64,000 nt of DNA, from assembly GCF_900105145.1 (NCBI RefSeq), contig NZ_LT629752.1:3601501-3665500 (forward strand). The letters run 5' to 3'. Positions within the stretch are counted from its first letter, which is position 1; each line of letters begins with the position of its first letter. Of the stretch, positions 17,590 through 26,950 are shown piece by piece. Position numbers and translations under genes: made by a program. The notes under the pieces are model-generated. The model searched no databases. It saw nothing but the letters and a program-made list of their open reading frames with translations, and was not told the origin of the DNA. The DNA is from Polaribacter sp. KT25b. Lineage in GTDB: Bacteria > Bacteroidota > Bacteroidia > Flavobacteriales > Flavobacteriaceae.

Positions 17590-18707
17590 ACTAAATCTGC
17601 TAAATCTTTACCAACAATACTACCAATTGCAATTCCCATTCCGCCTAAACGAACTCCACAAAAAACATTTTCTGATACTTGTTTTACAATTGCTTTTTTC
17701 TGCCCAGAAAAATTTTTAAAGCCAACACCCATAATTCCACTCCATCTATGTTCAATTTCAAAATTTGTATTTGGCAAAATAGTTTCTTTTAATATTTTTT
17801 CTAATTGATTTTGAATAATTGCTGTTTCGCCAAACTTTGTAGTTTCTTCGGATTTAAAGTCTAAATTTCTTCCACCTCCAAACAAAATTCTATGATCAAT
17901 GTTTCTAAAATAATAATAGCCATTTTCTAGATGAAATGTTCCTTTTATATGTAAGTTTGTAATAGGTTTTGTAATTAAAACCTGTGCTCTTGCAGGTTTT
18001 ACATTTATATTTAAAAGCTGATTTGCAAAACCATTTGTTGCAATAAAAAGCTTACTTGTTTTAAAGGTAATTTTATCTGTTTTAACTTCTACTTTATTTC
18101 CTAATTCTACAAAATTTTCAACCGAAATATTGTATAAAATTTTAACTCCTAATTTTTGAACTTTACCAATTAATGAAACCACCATTTTGCCAGTATTTAT
18201 TTGACCTTCAAAAGAATTTACAAAATGGTTAGAAACCACTTTTTTAAACCCAAATTTATCAGGTACTACCAAAAAAACATCTTCTTTAAAAATTGGTTTT
18301 AAAAGCTGATTTATTTTTGTTTTTTTTGATACACATTCTTCAAAAAAAGACAGGTCTTTACAAAGTTCAAAACCTTTATTTTGCTGATAATCGATATTTT
18401 TATCGCCTAAATTTTTACGCAATAATTGTAATCCTTTCCAGCGTTTATCAACCAAATTAAAAACTTCTTCTTCTGAATGTGTATTTAAATCATCAATAAT
18501 TTCTGATAAACTTCCAAAACACGCAAAACCAGCATTTTTTGTGCTTGCACCTTGTGGTAACATTCCTTTTTCGAGAATTAAGATTTTTGCCTTTGGATGT
18601 ATTTTTTTTAATTCTAAAGCACAATTTAAACCTACAATTCCACTACCAACAATTGTAAAATCGATATTTGTAAACCATTCTTTCAATTCCCAATAACTAT
18701 AGTTCAT
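17586..18707 (-). CDS. FAD-dependent oxidoreductase (DAO/DadA-like)
   Basis: The 373-residue protein has an N-terminal dinucleotide fold with IVGSGIVGLNCALELKK (GxGxxG, about residues 18-34) and the acidic end of the beta-alpha-beta unit in ILILEKG. A C-terminal RLGGMGIAIGSIVGKDLADLV closes the FAD site. It belongs to the D-amino-acid oxidase superfamily, which oxidises amines or amino acids. The substrate cannot be deduced. It overlaps the Gre-like gene by 4 bp and follows dinB by 54 bp on the same strand. Confidence 0.88.
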   Translation of the reverse strand: MNYSYWELKEWFTNIDFTIVGSGIVGLNCALELKKIHPKAKILILEKGMLPQGASTKNAGFACFGSLSEIIDDLNTHSEEEVFNLVDKRWKGLQLLRKNLGDKNIDYQQNKGFELCKDLSFFEECVSKKTKINQLLKPIFKEDVFLVVPDKFGFKKVVSNHFVNSFEGQINTGKMVVSLIGKVQKLGVKILYNISVENFVELGNKVEVKTDKITFKTSKLFIATNGFANQLLNINVKPARAQVLITKPITNLHIKGTFHLENGYYYFRNIDHRILFGGGRNLDFKSEETTKFGETAIIQNQLEKILKETILPNTNFEIEHRWSGIMGVGFKNFSGQKKAIVKQVSENVFCGVRLGGMGIAIGSIVGKDLADLV

Positions 18708-18761
18708 TATTTTTTTATGAATTAATTAGACCTTACCGTTTTTTAAAACCTGTAACGTCTT

Positions 18762-19853
18762 TTAAATCTTATTAAACTCAAATTGTAATTGCACCCAAAC
18801 TGGTTCTTTTAGTATTGTATTTAAATTACCAAAAGACAAACCTAATAAACGCACAGAATTTACAATTTCATCTTGATATAGCAACTCTTTTACAACAGGA
18901 AAAAACTCACTTTTTTTCTGCATAAACTTCGCAGTTGTTTTGCTTCTTGTTTGTTGTGTAAAATCTGAATATTTAATTTTTAAGGTGATGGTTTTTCCTT
19001 TGGTATCGCTTTTTTTCATGCGTCTTTCCAATTCATCAGCAATCTTTTCTAATTTTTCTAGCATAAAAATTTCTGAAGAAATATTTTCCTCAAACGTTCT
19101 TTCTGCCGCAACAGATTTTCTAATTCTGTTAGGTTTTACCTTGCTATTATGAACGCCACGAACAATATTATAATAATGAACGCCAGATTTACCAAAGAGT
19201 TTTACCAATTCTTCTAAAGTTTTTTTCTTTAAATCATTCCCAATAAAAATACCCAAATTATACATTTTTGCTGCTGTAACTTTACCTACTCCGTAAAATT
19301 TATTGACCGGTAATTCTTCTAAAAACTGAAGAACTTCATTGGGATGCACTGTTTTTTGTCCGTTTGGTTTGTTAATATCCGAAGCAACTTTTGCAATAAA
19401 TTTGTTTATAGAAATTCCTGCGGATGCTCTTAACCCAATTTCATCAAAAATGCGTTGTCTAATTTCTCTAGCAATATCATTAGCAGACGGATTTCCTTTT
19501 TTATTTTCTGTGACATCTAAATACGCTTCATCCAAAGATAGTGGTTCTACCAAATCTGTATAATCGAAAAAAATGGCTCTAATTTTTGCTGATATTTCTT
19601 TGTATCGCGCAAAATCGGTTTTTACAAAAATTAAATGTGGACATTTTTGTTTTGCTAAAACGCCACTCATGGCAGATTTTACTCCGAATTTTCGTGCTTC
19701 GTAACTTGCTGCAGAAATAACACCTCTTATTTCGTTTCCACCAACAGCAATTGCTTTTCCTACAAGTTCAGGATTGTCTAATTGCGCTACAGATGCATAA
19801 AAAGCATCCATATCTACATGAATTATTTTTCGAAAAGGAGGTTGTAATTCCAT
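18762..19853 (-). CDS. dinB: DNA polymerase IV (Y-family)
   Basis: The 363-residue translesion polymerase begins IIHVDMDAFYASVAQLDNPE, with catalytic acidic residues in VDMDAFYASV and in EPLSLDEAYLDVT (about residues 100-112). The helix-hairpin-helix thumb region FYGVGKVTAAKMYNLGI and the C-terminal little-finger domain are complete. Length is normal for DinB. No LexA box is recognised in the upstream region. It probably heads a short minus-strand group with the oxidoreductase and Gre-like genes. Confidence 0.95.
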   Translation of the reverse strand: MELQPPFRKIIHVDMDAFYASVAQLDNPELVGKAIAVGGNEIRGVISAASYEARKFGVKSAMSGVLAKQKCPHLIFVKTDFARYKEISAKIRAIFFDYTDLVEPLSLDEAYLDVTENKKGNPSANDIAREIRQRIFDEIGLRASAGISINKFIAKVASDINKPNGQKTVHPNEVLQFLEELPVNKFYGVGKVTAAKMYNLGIFIGNDLKKKTLEELVKLFGKSGVHYYNIVRGVHNSKVKPNRIRKSVAAERTFEENISSEIFMLEKLEKIADELERRMKKSDTKGKTITLKIKYSDFTQQTRSKTTAKFMQKKSEFFPVVKELLYQDEIVNSVRLLGLSFGNLNTILKEPVWVQLQFEFNKI

Positions 19854-20042
19854 CTTCCGAAATTACAAAATGACACTCGAATTACATAACTTTTCGTCGT
19901 TTTGTAATTTTTTAAAAATCGTATAAAATCAAATGAAAAGAAAAATATTTATACCTAAGAATTCTATGCATCAAAAAATTATGTATATTTGATTTTTCAG
20001 AAAATAGCAATTACATATTTTTTAATTTGAATCGATAAAAAA

Positions 20043-20098
20043 TTGACTTCTCGATACAATTTCGATGAAAAATCGAAATTACTCGAAGTGACAGTCAA
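20043..20098. repeat. REP-like imperfect palindrome in the dinB-PadR gap
   Basis: An outer pair TTGACT/AGTCAA (20043-20048 and 20093-20098) encloses an inner perfect 9-bp inverted repeat, AATTTCGAT (20058-20066) and ATCGAAATT (20072-20080), with a GAAAA loop. The TCGA-rich composition differs from the AT-rich surroundings and recalls interspersed palindromic repeats of flavobacterial genomes. The rest of the 298-bp gap holds nothing else that I recognise. Confidence 0.45.
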
Positions 20099-20151
20099 AT
20101 AGTTTAGGTTCAGTTTCAAAATTAAACACATAACCGATTACACATCAAAAT

Positions 20152-20490
20152 ATGGGAAATCAGAAATTATACAAAGGTTCTTTACAAACCATCATTTTAA
20201 AATTATTAGAAACGAATGATAAAATGTATGGTTACGAAATTACGCAAAAAGTTAAAGAATTAACCAAAGGCGAATTACAAATTACAGAAGGCGCTTTGTA
20301 TCCTGCTTTGCACAAATTAGAAGCTGATGGTTTGCTAGATGTTGAAGTTGCAAAAGTGGGTAACAGACTTCGAAAATATTACAAATTAACAGAAAGCGGA
20401 ACCAAAGAAACTGCCAATAAATTGGAAGAAATGCAAGAGTTTTTAAAAACAATGCAACATTTGGTGAATCCTAAATTTAGTTTGGAGTAA
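20152..20490 (+). CDS. PadR-family transcriptional regulator
   Basis: The 112-residue winged-helix protein has the classic PadR pattern: GSLQTIILKLLETNDKMYGYEI, then ITEGALYPALHKLEADGLLDVE, and a C-terminal dimerisation helix. Length is typical of the small PadR subfamily. Its stop is 1 bp before the first of six paralogous membrane-protein genes, and all eight downstream genes lie on the same strand. PadR regulators are often encoded with membrane proteins carrying a helical HAAS/DUF1700-type domain, so it probably controls this operon. No clear operator was found upstream. Confidence 0.92.
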   Translation: MGNQKLYKGSLQTIILKLLETNDKMYGYEITQKVKELTKGELQITEGALYPALHKLEADGLLDVEVAKVGNRLRKYYKLTESGTKETANKLEEMQEFLKTMQHLVNPKFSLE

Positions 20491-20491
20491 T

Positions 20492-21151
20492 ATGGAAAAG
20501 TCCTATGAAATAACAGAAAAACAGTTGGATTTCTTAGAAGGTTTTCTAAAAAGAAAATACCCAAGTATTACTGACGAAACTAAAATTGAATTAACAGATC
20601 ATTTAATTTCTGACTTTGAAGCAACTACAGAAAACGGAAATTTATCTCAATATTTATCTAATGAATTAGAGTTTATAAGAAAGTTTGTATCTACTAGAGT
20701 TAAATTACTTGGAGTTAATTATAATAGAGATGTATGGCAAGAATATTTAAGTTATTATACAAGTATAAAAAAGGTACCAATTTCTATATTTACTTACTTT
20801 TTAATTTACTTTTTATCTGTAAACTTAAATAATAAGTTTGTTTGGTTGAGCTTTTTCTTTTCAGTTTTTGGAGTTTATGGTTATTCATTATTTGCACAAA
20901 CAAGTAAAATCCCTATAGAAATAAGAAAACTTCCAGAATTGCAGTTGTTAGGTAAAGGAATTACAATGGGAATTCCTTATTTAATGTGCATGGTTATCTT
21001 TTTTCCTGATATTAAAACTGTACTATTAGAAAATAGTATTTTATTTTCATTTTACTGGTTTTTTGCATTTTCATTAAGTATTGCTGCTTTAATAGTAATG
21101 CATAAAAAGAAAAACATAATAACAGAAAAATACAAACACTTGTTAAACTAA
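20492..21151 (+). CDS. HAAS-like membrane protein, paralogue 1 of 6
   Basis: The 219-residue protein has an N-terminal helical domain of about 95 residues with the array's signature in divergent form (IELTDHLISDFE, about residues 32-43), then about four membrane helices. It is the most divergent copy and lacks the MELS/MELT start of copies 2-4. The position right after padR and the ExxDH motif suggest the HAAS/DUF1700 type of PadR-partner domain. That assignment is from memory of the motif and is not proven. No catalytic residues are seen. Confidence 0.75.
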   Translation: MEKSYEITEKQLDFLEGFLKRKYPSITDETKIELTDHLISDFEATTENGNLSQYLSNELEFIRKFVSTRVKLLGVNYNRDVWQEYLSYYTSIKKVPISIFTYFLIYFLSVNLNNKFVWLSFFFSVFGVYGYSLFAQTSKIPIEIRKLPELQLLGKGITMGIPYLMCMVIFFPDIKTVLLENSILFSFYWFFAFSLSIAALIVMHKKKNIITEKYKHLLN

Positions 21152-21155
21152 CGCT

Positions 21156-21809
21156 ATGGAATTAACAAAAACACAAATACAACAAGTAGAAAGCTATCTT
21201 AAAAATAAAAGATTCGATTTTATTGATTTAAAAGTAGAAGTTTTAGATCATATGATTTCTGATATTGAAAGCTTAATCAGTAAAAATATCTCTTTCGAAA
21301 ACGCTCTTAAAATGACCATTTTAAAATGGAATACTCATTTTAGGGAAACATCTAGTTTCTTTTTTGGGTTGATGTATTCAGATTCTAAAATTGTGGTAAA
21401 AAAAGCAGTAAAAATTTTTAAACCTTTTTACTTTTTGTATTTAGCGTCTTATATTTTACCTGTAATTATTTTGATGAATTTTTCATTTGTATTTTCTGAA
21501 ACTTCCATAAATATAATTAACGGATTCTTAAACGGATTTACAATCACTTTTTTATGCTATTTGATTTTTATAATTGTAAAAGTGATCACATCCAAAGTAA
21601 AAACAACCTATCGTTTTATTTTAAAAACGCAATACTTAGGTATCATTTTTCTGATTATTCCTTTATTGACGGGAAATCATTTTGATGATGATAAAAAGTT
21701 AAATCCAGTTTTTACAGGTTTTCTTTTGGCCGGTTTTGCAGTAACGTATATCTGTCATTATTTCTATAAAAAGCACGAAGAAGCGATCAAAAAATATAAA
21801 ATTTCATAA
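21156..21809 (+). CDS. HAAS-like membrane protein, paralogue 2 of 6
   Basis: The 217-residue protein starts MELTKTQIQQVESYLKNK and contains the array signature VEVLDHMISDIE (about residues 28-39). Four to five hydrophobic segments fill the C-terminal half (for example FYFLYLASYILPVIILMNF and FLCYLIFIIVKVI), ending in a short basic tail. It begins 4 bp after copy 1 and ends 2 bp before copy 3. By family logic the N-terminal helical domain is cytosolic and could bind or sense, while the membrane part anchors it. The function is unknown. Confidence 0.75.
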   Translation: MELTKTQIQQVESYLKNKRFDFIDLKVEVLDHMISDIESLISKNISFENALKMTILKWNTHFRETSSFFFGLMYSDSKIVVKKAVKIFKPFYFLYLASYILPVIILMNFSFVFSETSINIINGFLNGFTITFLCYLIFIIVKVITSKVKTTYRFILKTQYLGIIFLIIPLLTGNHFDDDKKLNPVFTGFLLAGFAVTYICHYFYKKHEEAIKKYKIS

Positions 21810-21811
21810 TT

Positions 21812-22489
21812 ATGGAATTATCAAAAGAACAACTTTTACAAATAGACAATTACATTTCTGCTTGTGGCATAAAATTTTATGATGTACGTGCAGAAATTGT
21901 AGATCATTTTGCAAATATCTTAGAGCAAAAACTGATTAAAAATCCTGATTTAGATTTTAAAAAAGAAATAGAAAATATCCATAGAAATTTTTCTGATAGA
22001 GGTTTTAGCAAATTACTAAAAGAGAAAACAAAATCTGTTCAGAAAAAGTTTTACAAACAGTCTTTAAAACATTTAATTACGTTTTTTAAACTTCCTAAAA
22101 TTATTATTTCTGGCGCGTTGTTTTATACTTTATTTTTAATAATGAATTTATTTGAGGATAAAGAATTTTTTTTTCAGGTTTTAACTGGATTTGGTTTCTT
22201 ATACATTTTTATTTTCTTCTTTAGTCTATTTATCAAAAAGAAAAAAAAGAAAGAGCTCTTTTTAGTTTTAGATATGAATACTAATTTTTTTAATATTATT
22301 AACAATACCGTTATTTGGTTAAACGTTATTACGTCTCTCAGAACTTCAGAAAGTTTTTTTAATCCGATACATAATATTATTCAATTAACTTTTTTTGTAT
22401 TATTTATATTGTTTTTATGGTCTGCTTCTAATGTGTTTTATCAAAATAAAAAACAAGTAAAAGAACAATACCCAAATGTAATTGTGTAA
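21812..22489 (+). CDS. HAAS-like membrane protein, paralogue 3 of 6
   Basis: The 225-residue protein starts MELSKEQLLQIDNYISACG and carries the signature RAEIVDHFANILE (about residues 27-39). The final acidic residue pattern differs from the consensus (ANILE in place of xxDIE). About four hydrophobic helices follow, and the C-terminus ends KEQYPNVIV, echoing the QETYPE tail of copies 5 and 6. It lies 2 bp from both neighbours. The function is unknown. Confidence 0.75.
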   Translation: MELSKEQLLQIDNYISACGIKFYDVRAEIVDHFANILEQKLIKNPDLDFKKEIENIHRNFSDRGFSKLLKEKTKSVQKKFYKQSLKHLITFFKLPKIIISGALFYTLFLIMNLFEDKEFFFQVLTGFGFLYIFIFFFSLFIKKKKKKELFLVLDMNTNFFNIINNTVIWLNVITSLRTSESFFNPIHNIIQLTFFVLFILFLWSASNVFYQNKKQVKEQYPNVIV

Positions 22490-22491
22490 CT

Positions 22492-23190
22492 ATGGAATTA
22501 TCAAAAGAGCAAATACAATATATAGACCATCGTTTAGAAAATGATGGCGTAAAATACTGGGAAATTAGAATAGAAATGTTAGATCATATTGTTTCTGATG
22601 TTGAGAAAAACTTACAACCAGAAAACACAGATTATCAATTTAAAGAATTAGTGCAAAACGCATTTGTTACTTTAGGTTGGAAAGAAAATTTTAACGGAAG
22701 TAGTTTTCCAAATAACGATAAAGATACTTTCAAAAACGTAAATAACGAATACAGAAAAATGTATCTTCAAGGATTTATTAACTTTTTTAAAAAACCTTTA
22801 AACTTTTTTTTATTTACATTATTCTGTTTGATACTTTTTAGTTTATCAGAGTTTCTAAATTTAAAGACATTTAAAAGAGTTAGTATTGTTTTTTTTATTT
22901 TACCTTTAATTGGTAGTCTTTTTGAATTATTTAAAACAAGTAGAAATAAATACGGGAAATCAATTCATAGAGATTTTGGTGTAACTTATTTAACAATGTC
23001 TTTTCTGATATTTAATTTTATAATACAAAGTGTTACAAATGATAGTTTATTTGAAATGCCAATAGAGTATCATAAAACTATACTTCTTTTTACAATACCA
23101 TTTCATTTAATACTATCTTTTTCTGGTTATCAGGTTTATAAAAAGTCAATTAGAGAACTTGAACAAATGCGTAAAGAATTACTATCATGA
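22492..23190 (+). CDS. HAAS-like membrane protein, paralogue 4 of 6
   Basis: The 232-residue protein starts MELSKEQIQYIDHRLENDG and carries the signature IRIEMLDHIVSDVE (about residues 25-38). A hydrophilic stretch follows, then about four membrane segments (for example FFLFTLFCLILFSLSEFL). Its stop overlaps the ATG of copy 5 in an ATGA arrangement. The start differs from copy 3 at few positions, but the membrane part has diverged strongly. The function is unknown. Confidence 0.75.
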   Translation: MELSKEQIQYIDHRLENDGVKYWEIRIEMLDHIVSDVEKNLQPENTDYQFKELVQNAFVTLGWKENFNGSSFPNNDKDTFKNVNNEYRKMYLQGFINFFKKPLNFFLFTLFCLILFSLSEFLNLKTFKRVSIVFFILPLIGSLFELFKTSRNKYGKSIHRDFGVTYLTMSFLIFNFIIQSVTNDSLFEMPIEYHKTILLFTIPFHLILSFSGYQVYKKSIRELEQMRKELLS

Positions 23191-23885
23191 AACTAACCAA
23201 AGCACAAATAGAAGAACTTTACATTTTTACACGTAAACATTATGTAGAATATTATGATGTGCAAACAGAATTGGTAGATCATTTAGCTAATGATATAGAA
23301 AGCATTTGGGAAGAATATCCAAACTTATCTTTTGATGAAGCTCGTAATAAATCTTTCAAAAAATTTGGCATTTTTGGCTTTATGGATGTTGTAAATTCAA
23401 AAGAATCTCAAATGACCAAAAAGTATTTTAAACTCATTTTAAAGTTTACAAAACAATGGTTTCAATTGCCTAAAATTATATTAACAATAGTACTTTTTGT
23501 TGGGTTTTATCAATTGCAAAACATACCAAATGCAGATGTAATTTACAATGGTGTTTTTGTATGTACTCTTTTATCCCAAATAATTTTACTAATAATTAAT
23601 AGTAGAAAACTAAAAAAGAAATTCAAAATAACTAAGAAAAAATGGTTGTTCGAAAACGTTATTAATATTCAAGGTTTAGGGAGTAATGCACTACTGTTTT
23701 TTTACTTTTTTGATTTTCCTTTTTCCCACACCCAAGATTTTTTAGTAATGGGCGATTTTAGAAAAGTATTTTCAGCATTATTAATTACTTTTTTGGTAAT
23801 TATTGGTTATATCACTTTAATTGTTATACCAAAAAAAGCAGACAAATTATTACAAGAAACGTATCCAGAATTTAAATTATCATAA
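23187..23885 (+). CDS. HAAS-like membrane protein, paralogue 5 of 6
   Basis: The 232-residue protein has the clearest form of the signature, TELVDHLANDIE (about residues 27-38). Its first 80 residues match copy 6 at 58 positions by my count (about 72%). The middle membrane region is poorly conserved between the two, but both end in a VIPxKA...LLQETYPE tail. This points to a recent duplication with constraint on both cytosolic ends and drift in the membrane helices. Translation is coupled to copy 4 by a 4-bp overlap. Confidence 0.78.
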   Translation: MKLTKAQIEELYIFTRKHYVEYYDVQTELVDHLANDIESIWEEYPNLSFDEARNKSFKKFGIFGFMDVVNSKESQMTKKYFKLILKFTKQWFQLPKIILTIVLFVGFYQLQNIPNADVIYNGVFVCTLLSQIILLIINSRKLKKKFKITKKKWLFENVINIQGLGSNALLFFYFFDFPFSHTQDFLVMGDFRKVFSALLITFLVIIGYITLIVIPKKADKLLQETYPEFKLS

Positions 23886-23896
23886 ATTATTTTTTG

Positions 23897-24604
23897 ATGA
23901 AATTATCAGAAATCCAAATAGACGAGCTTTACAAATTTACGCGCCAACATTATGTATATCATTATGATGTACAAAGCGAATTGGTAGATCATTTGGCAAA
24001 CGATATTGAAGAAATTTGGGTAGAATATTCTAATTTATCTTTTGAACAAGCTCGTGAAAAATCATTTAAAAAATTCGGAATATTTGGTTTTATGGATGTG
24101 ATTGAAGCCAAACAAAAACAAATGAATAAACGGTATCGAAAAATCTACTGGCGGTTTTTTAAAGAATGGTTTACAGTTCCTAAAATTCTTTTAACGATTT
24201 CTTTATTTCTTGCTTTTATCATTATTTTAAAAAACACTATTGCTATTTATTTTATTTTAGGCATTACATTTATTTACATTTTGTATGATCTATTTTATTT
24301 AGCAAGAGCAAGAAAAAGAAATAAAAAAAAGATAGAAAAACAGGAGAAAATATTTTTGTTAGAAGCTATGATTAGAGATACTCGATCTAATTTTACAGGA
24401 CTAAATCTGCTAAACATCCTTAATATGAGTTTTATTTTTAGATATCATTTTAATGATTTAGCTTTTCATTGGCTTCTTTTATTAGCACTCTTTTTTACAA
24501 TTGCAGTAATTTCTATCTATATCAACAATAAAGTTATTCCACAAAAAGCAGAAGAATTACTACAAGAAACCTACCCAGAATATAAATTAGTAAAAAAACT
24601 GTAA
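23897..24604 (+). CDS. HAAS-like membrane protein, paralogue 6 of 6
   Basis: The 235-residue protein is the closest partner of copy 5, with signature SELVDHLANDIE and the FKKFGIFGFMDV block at about residues 57-68. I start it at the ATG at 23897 and not at the adjacent TTG at 23894, which would only add one methionine. Four hydrophobic helices follow and the tail reads LLQETYPEYKL. It is 52 bp upstream of the ABC permease gene, the largest gap in the run, so an internal promoter there is possible. The function is unknown. Confidence 0.78.
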   Translation: MKLSEIQIDELYKFTRQHYVYHYDVQSELVDHLANDIEEIWVEYSNLSFEQAREKSFKKFGIFGFMDVIEAKQKQMNKRYRKIYWRFFKEWFTVPKILLTISLFLAFIIILKNTIAIYFILGITFIYILYDLFYLARARKRNKKKIEKQEKIFLLEAMIRDTRSNFTGLNLLNILNMSFIFRYHFNDLAFHWLLLLALFFTIAVISIYINNKVIPQKAEELLQETYPEYKLVKKL

Positions 24605-24656
24605 CAAAAACAATTGTACAACTACTTATAAATTATCTAACTAATTTACCAAACTT

Positions 24657-26123
24657 ATGATTTCACATTTTTTAAAATTAGAATGGAAACAATATTTTAG
24701 ATCTGCAAATTGGCAAAAAAGTATTTTCTTAAATATTCTTTTGGTCTTATTTGCACTCTATTTTATGCTTTCTTTTTTAGCAATTGGTATTGGAGGTTTC
24801 TTCATTCTAAAAGAACAATTTCCAGATAAAGACCCACTCTTTTTAGTTAATTCGTTTTTACTTTTTGCAATAGTTGGCGATCTAATTTTTAGATACATTA
24901 TGCAAAAATTACCAGTAATGAACATAAAACCATTACTAACCTTAAACATTCCTAGAAATAAAATTGTACACTTTATTTTGGTAAAATCGTCGTTCTCATT
25001 TTTTAATATTATGAGCTTGTTTTTTTACATTCCGTTTTCGATAGTTTTAATCAAAGAAGGTTATAATGTTACAGGTGTTTTAGGTTGGTTAGCAACCATG
25101 ATTTTATTGATTCAATCTGCTAATTTTTTAAACTTTTTAATCAATAAAAATAATATCGCCTTTGGCGGATTGATAACACTTTTAGTTGGTGGTTATCTTG
25201 TACAACATTTCGATATTTTTAATTTAGCAGGTTTTGTTGGCGAAGGTTTTGATTTTATTTATCAAAACCCAATAACTGCTGTTGCATTTTTAATAGTTCT
25301 GATTGCACTTTATCTATTAAATTATAAACAATTAAGAAACGAAGTATATTTAGATGCATTAATATCAGAAAAAACAAAAGAAGCAAATGCATCAGACTTA
25401 TCTTTTGCAGATAAATTAGGAGATTTAGCGCCTTTTATTAAAAACGATTTACGATTAATTTGGCGTAATAAACGAACAAAATCGTCTACTTGGATGATTT
25501 TAATGGGTTTAGGTTATGGTCTGTTTTTCTATCCGCAACCAATGTATAAAGACATGGTTTTTATGTATGTTTTAGTTGGTATATTTTCTACAGGAACTTT
25601 TTTAATCAATTTTGGACAATTTATTCCTGCTTGGGATTCTGGTTATTACAAAATGTTTATGAGTCAGAATTTTAAATATCATCGTTATTTAGAATCTAAA
25701 TTTACCATGATGGCAATTACTGTAGTGGCACTTTTTGTATTAGGAATTCCGTATGTTTATTTTGGCTGGAAAGTTTTGGCAGTTCATTTTGCTGCCATGA
25801 TTTACAATATTGGTGTAAACGCTCATGTTATTTTATATGGCGGAACTTTTAATAGAAAAAAAATAAATTTAGATGAAAAAGCCGCCTTTAATCTTCAAGG
25901 AACTGGCGCTGTACAATGGCTAATTGGTTTGCCTTTAATGCTATTACCAATGGCTATTTTTGCACTCGTAAATTGGTTGGTAAGTTTCGAAATTGCAACA
26001 TTAGTTTTAGCAATTTTAGGCTTTATCGGTATTGCTTTTCATCAAAAATTAATGGCTTTTATCACCAAAAAATACATTACAAACAAATATGTAATGATTC
26101 ACGCATTTAATCAAGAAAACTAA
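24657..26123 (+). CDS. ABC-2-like permease, DUF5687 family
   Basis: The 488-residue integral membrane protein has about ten or more hydrophobic helices and a cytosolic N-terminus of MISHFLKLEWKQYFRS type. It matches the DUF5687 family, which in Flavobacteriia is encoded beside an ABC ATPase and is taken to be the permease of a two-component exporter. The conserved LPVMNIKPLLTLNIPRNKIV segment at about residues 85-104 is characteristic. The ATPase gene follows after 10 bp. Substrate is unknown. Linkage to the PadR and HAAS-like genes suggests a stress or envelope function. Confidence 0.85.
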   Translation: MISHFLKLEWKQYFRSANWQKSIFLNILLVLFALYFMLSFLAIGIGGFFILKEQFPDKDPLFLVNSFLLFAIVGDLIFRYIMQKLPVMNIKPLLTLNIPRNKIVHFILVKSSFSFFNIMSLFFYIPFSIVLIKEGYNVTGVLGWLATMILLIQSANFLNFLINKNNIAFGGLITLLVGGYLVQHFDIFNLAGFVGEGFDFIYQNPITAVAFLIVLIALYLLNYKQLRNEVYLDALISEKTKEANASDLSFADKLGDLAPFIKNDLRLIWRNKRTKSSTWMILMGLGYGLFFYPQPMYKDMVFMYVLVGIFSTGTFLINFGQFIPAWDSGYYKMFMSQNFKYHRYLESKFTMMAITVVALFVLGIPYVYFGWKVLAVHFAAMIYNIGVNAHVILYGGTFNRKKINLDEKAAFNLQGTGAVQWLIGLPLMLLPMAIFALVNWLVSFEIATLVLAILGFIGIAFHQKLMAFITKKYITNKYVMIHAFNQEN

Positions 26124-26133
26124 ACTTTACACA

Positions 26134-26829
26134 ATGATAGTAACAAAACAACTTTCAAAAAAATACGGAAAAACGGAAGTTTTACATATAGATTCTTTAG
26201 AAATTCCTACAGGTCAAAGTTTTGGTTTGGTTGGTAATAACGGAGCAGGAAAAACAACCTATTTTAATATTCTATTAGATTTGGTAAGACCAACTTCTGG
26301 ATCAATTATAAATCATAATATTCAAGTAAATAGAAGCGAAGAATGGAAATCTTTTACAGGTTCTTTTATTGATGAATCTTTTTTAATTGGTTACTTAACC
26401 CCAGAAGAATATTTTGAGTTTGTGGGCGATTTAAGAGGAATGAACAAAGCCGATGTTGCAAAATATTTAGGTCAGTTCGATGAATTTTTTAACGGAGAAA
26501 TTATAGGAAAGAAAAAATATTTAAGAGATTTAAGTAAAGGAAATCAGAAAAAGGCAGGAATTGTTGCTGCAATGATGGGAAAGCCAAAATTGGTTATTTT
26601 AGATGAACCTTTTGCAAATTTAGATCCAACAACACAAATTAGATTAAAAACATTAATTAAAGAATTAACTGAAAATAAAGAAATTACCGTTTTAATTTCT
26701 AGTCACGATTTAACACACGTAACAGAAGTTTGCGAAAGAATTGTGGTTTTAGATAAAGGAAATGTGGTAAAAGATATCCAAACATCTGCAGAAACTTTAA
26801 AAGAATTAGAAAGCTATTTTTCAGTTTAA
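26134..26829 (+). CDS. ABC transporter ATP-binding protein, partner of the DUF5687 permease
   Basis: The 231-residue ATPase shows Walker A GNNGAGKTT (about residues 34-42), the variant signature LSKGNQKKAGI, Walker B LVILDEP and a switch histidine in ISSHD. It has no fused membrane domain and must work with the permease encoded 10 bp upstream. The size and signature fit the CcmA/ABC-2 exporter class. It is the last gene of the PadR-led run. The 121-bp gap to the SprE-like gene contains no obvious terminator. Confidence 0.9.
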   Translation: MIVTKQLSKKYGKTEVLHIDSLEIPTGQSFGLVGNNGAGKTTYFNILLDLVRPTSGSIINHNIQVNRSEEWKSFTGSFIDESFLIGYLTPEEYFEFVGDLRGMNKADVAKYLGQFDEFFNGEIIGKKKYLRDLSKGNQKKAGIVAAMMGKPKLVILDEPFANLDPTTQIRLKTLIKELTENKEITVLISSHDLTHVTEVCERIVVLDKGNVVKDIQTSAETLKELESYFSV

Positions 26830-26950
26830 AGAAACTATTCTTATTTTATTACTATTTTTACACTCTTATGTATACTTTTTTCTTTAGAAAATAGTTTTAG
26901 ATAAGAGTTTTTAGTTACTTTAAAGAATTTTTTAATTTAGATTTATCTGC

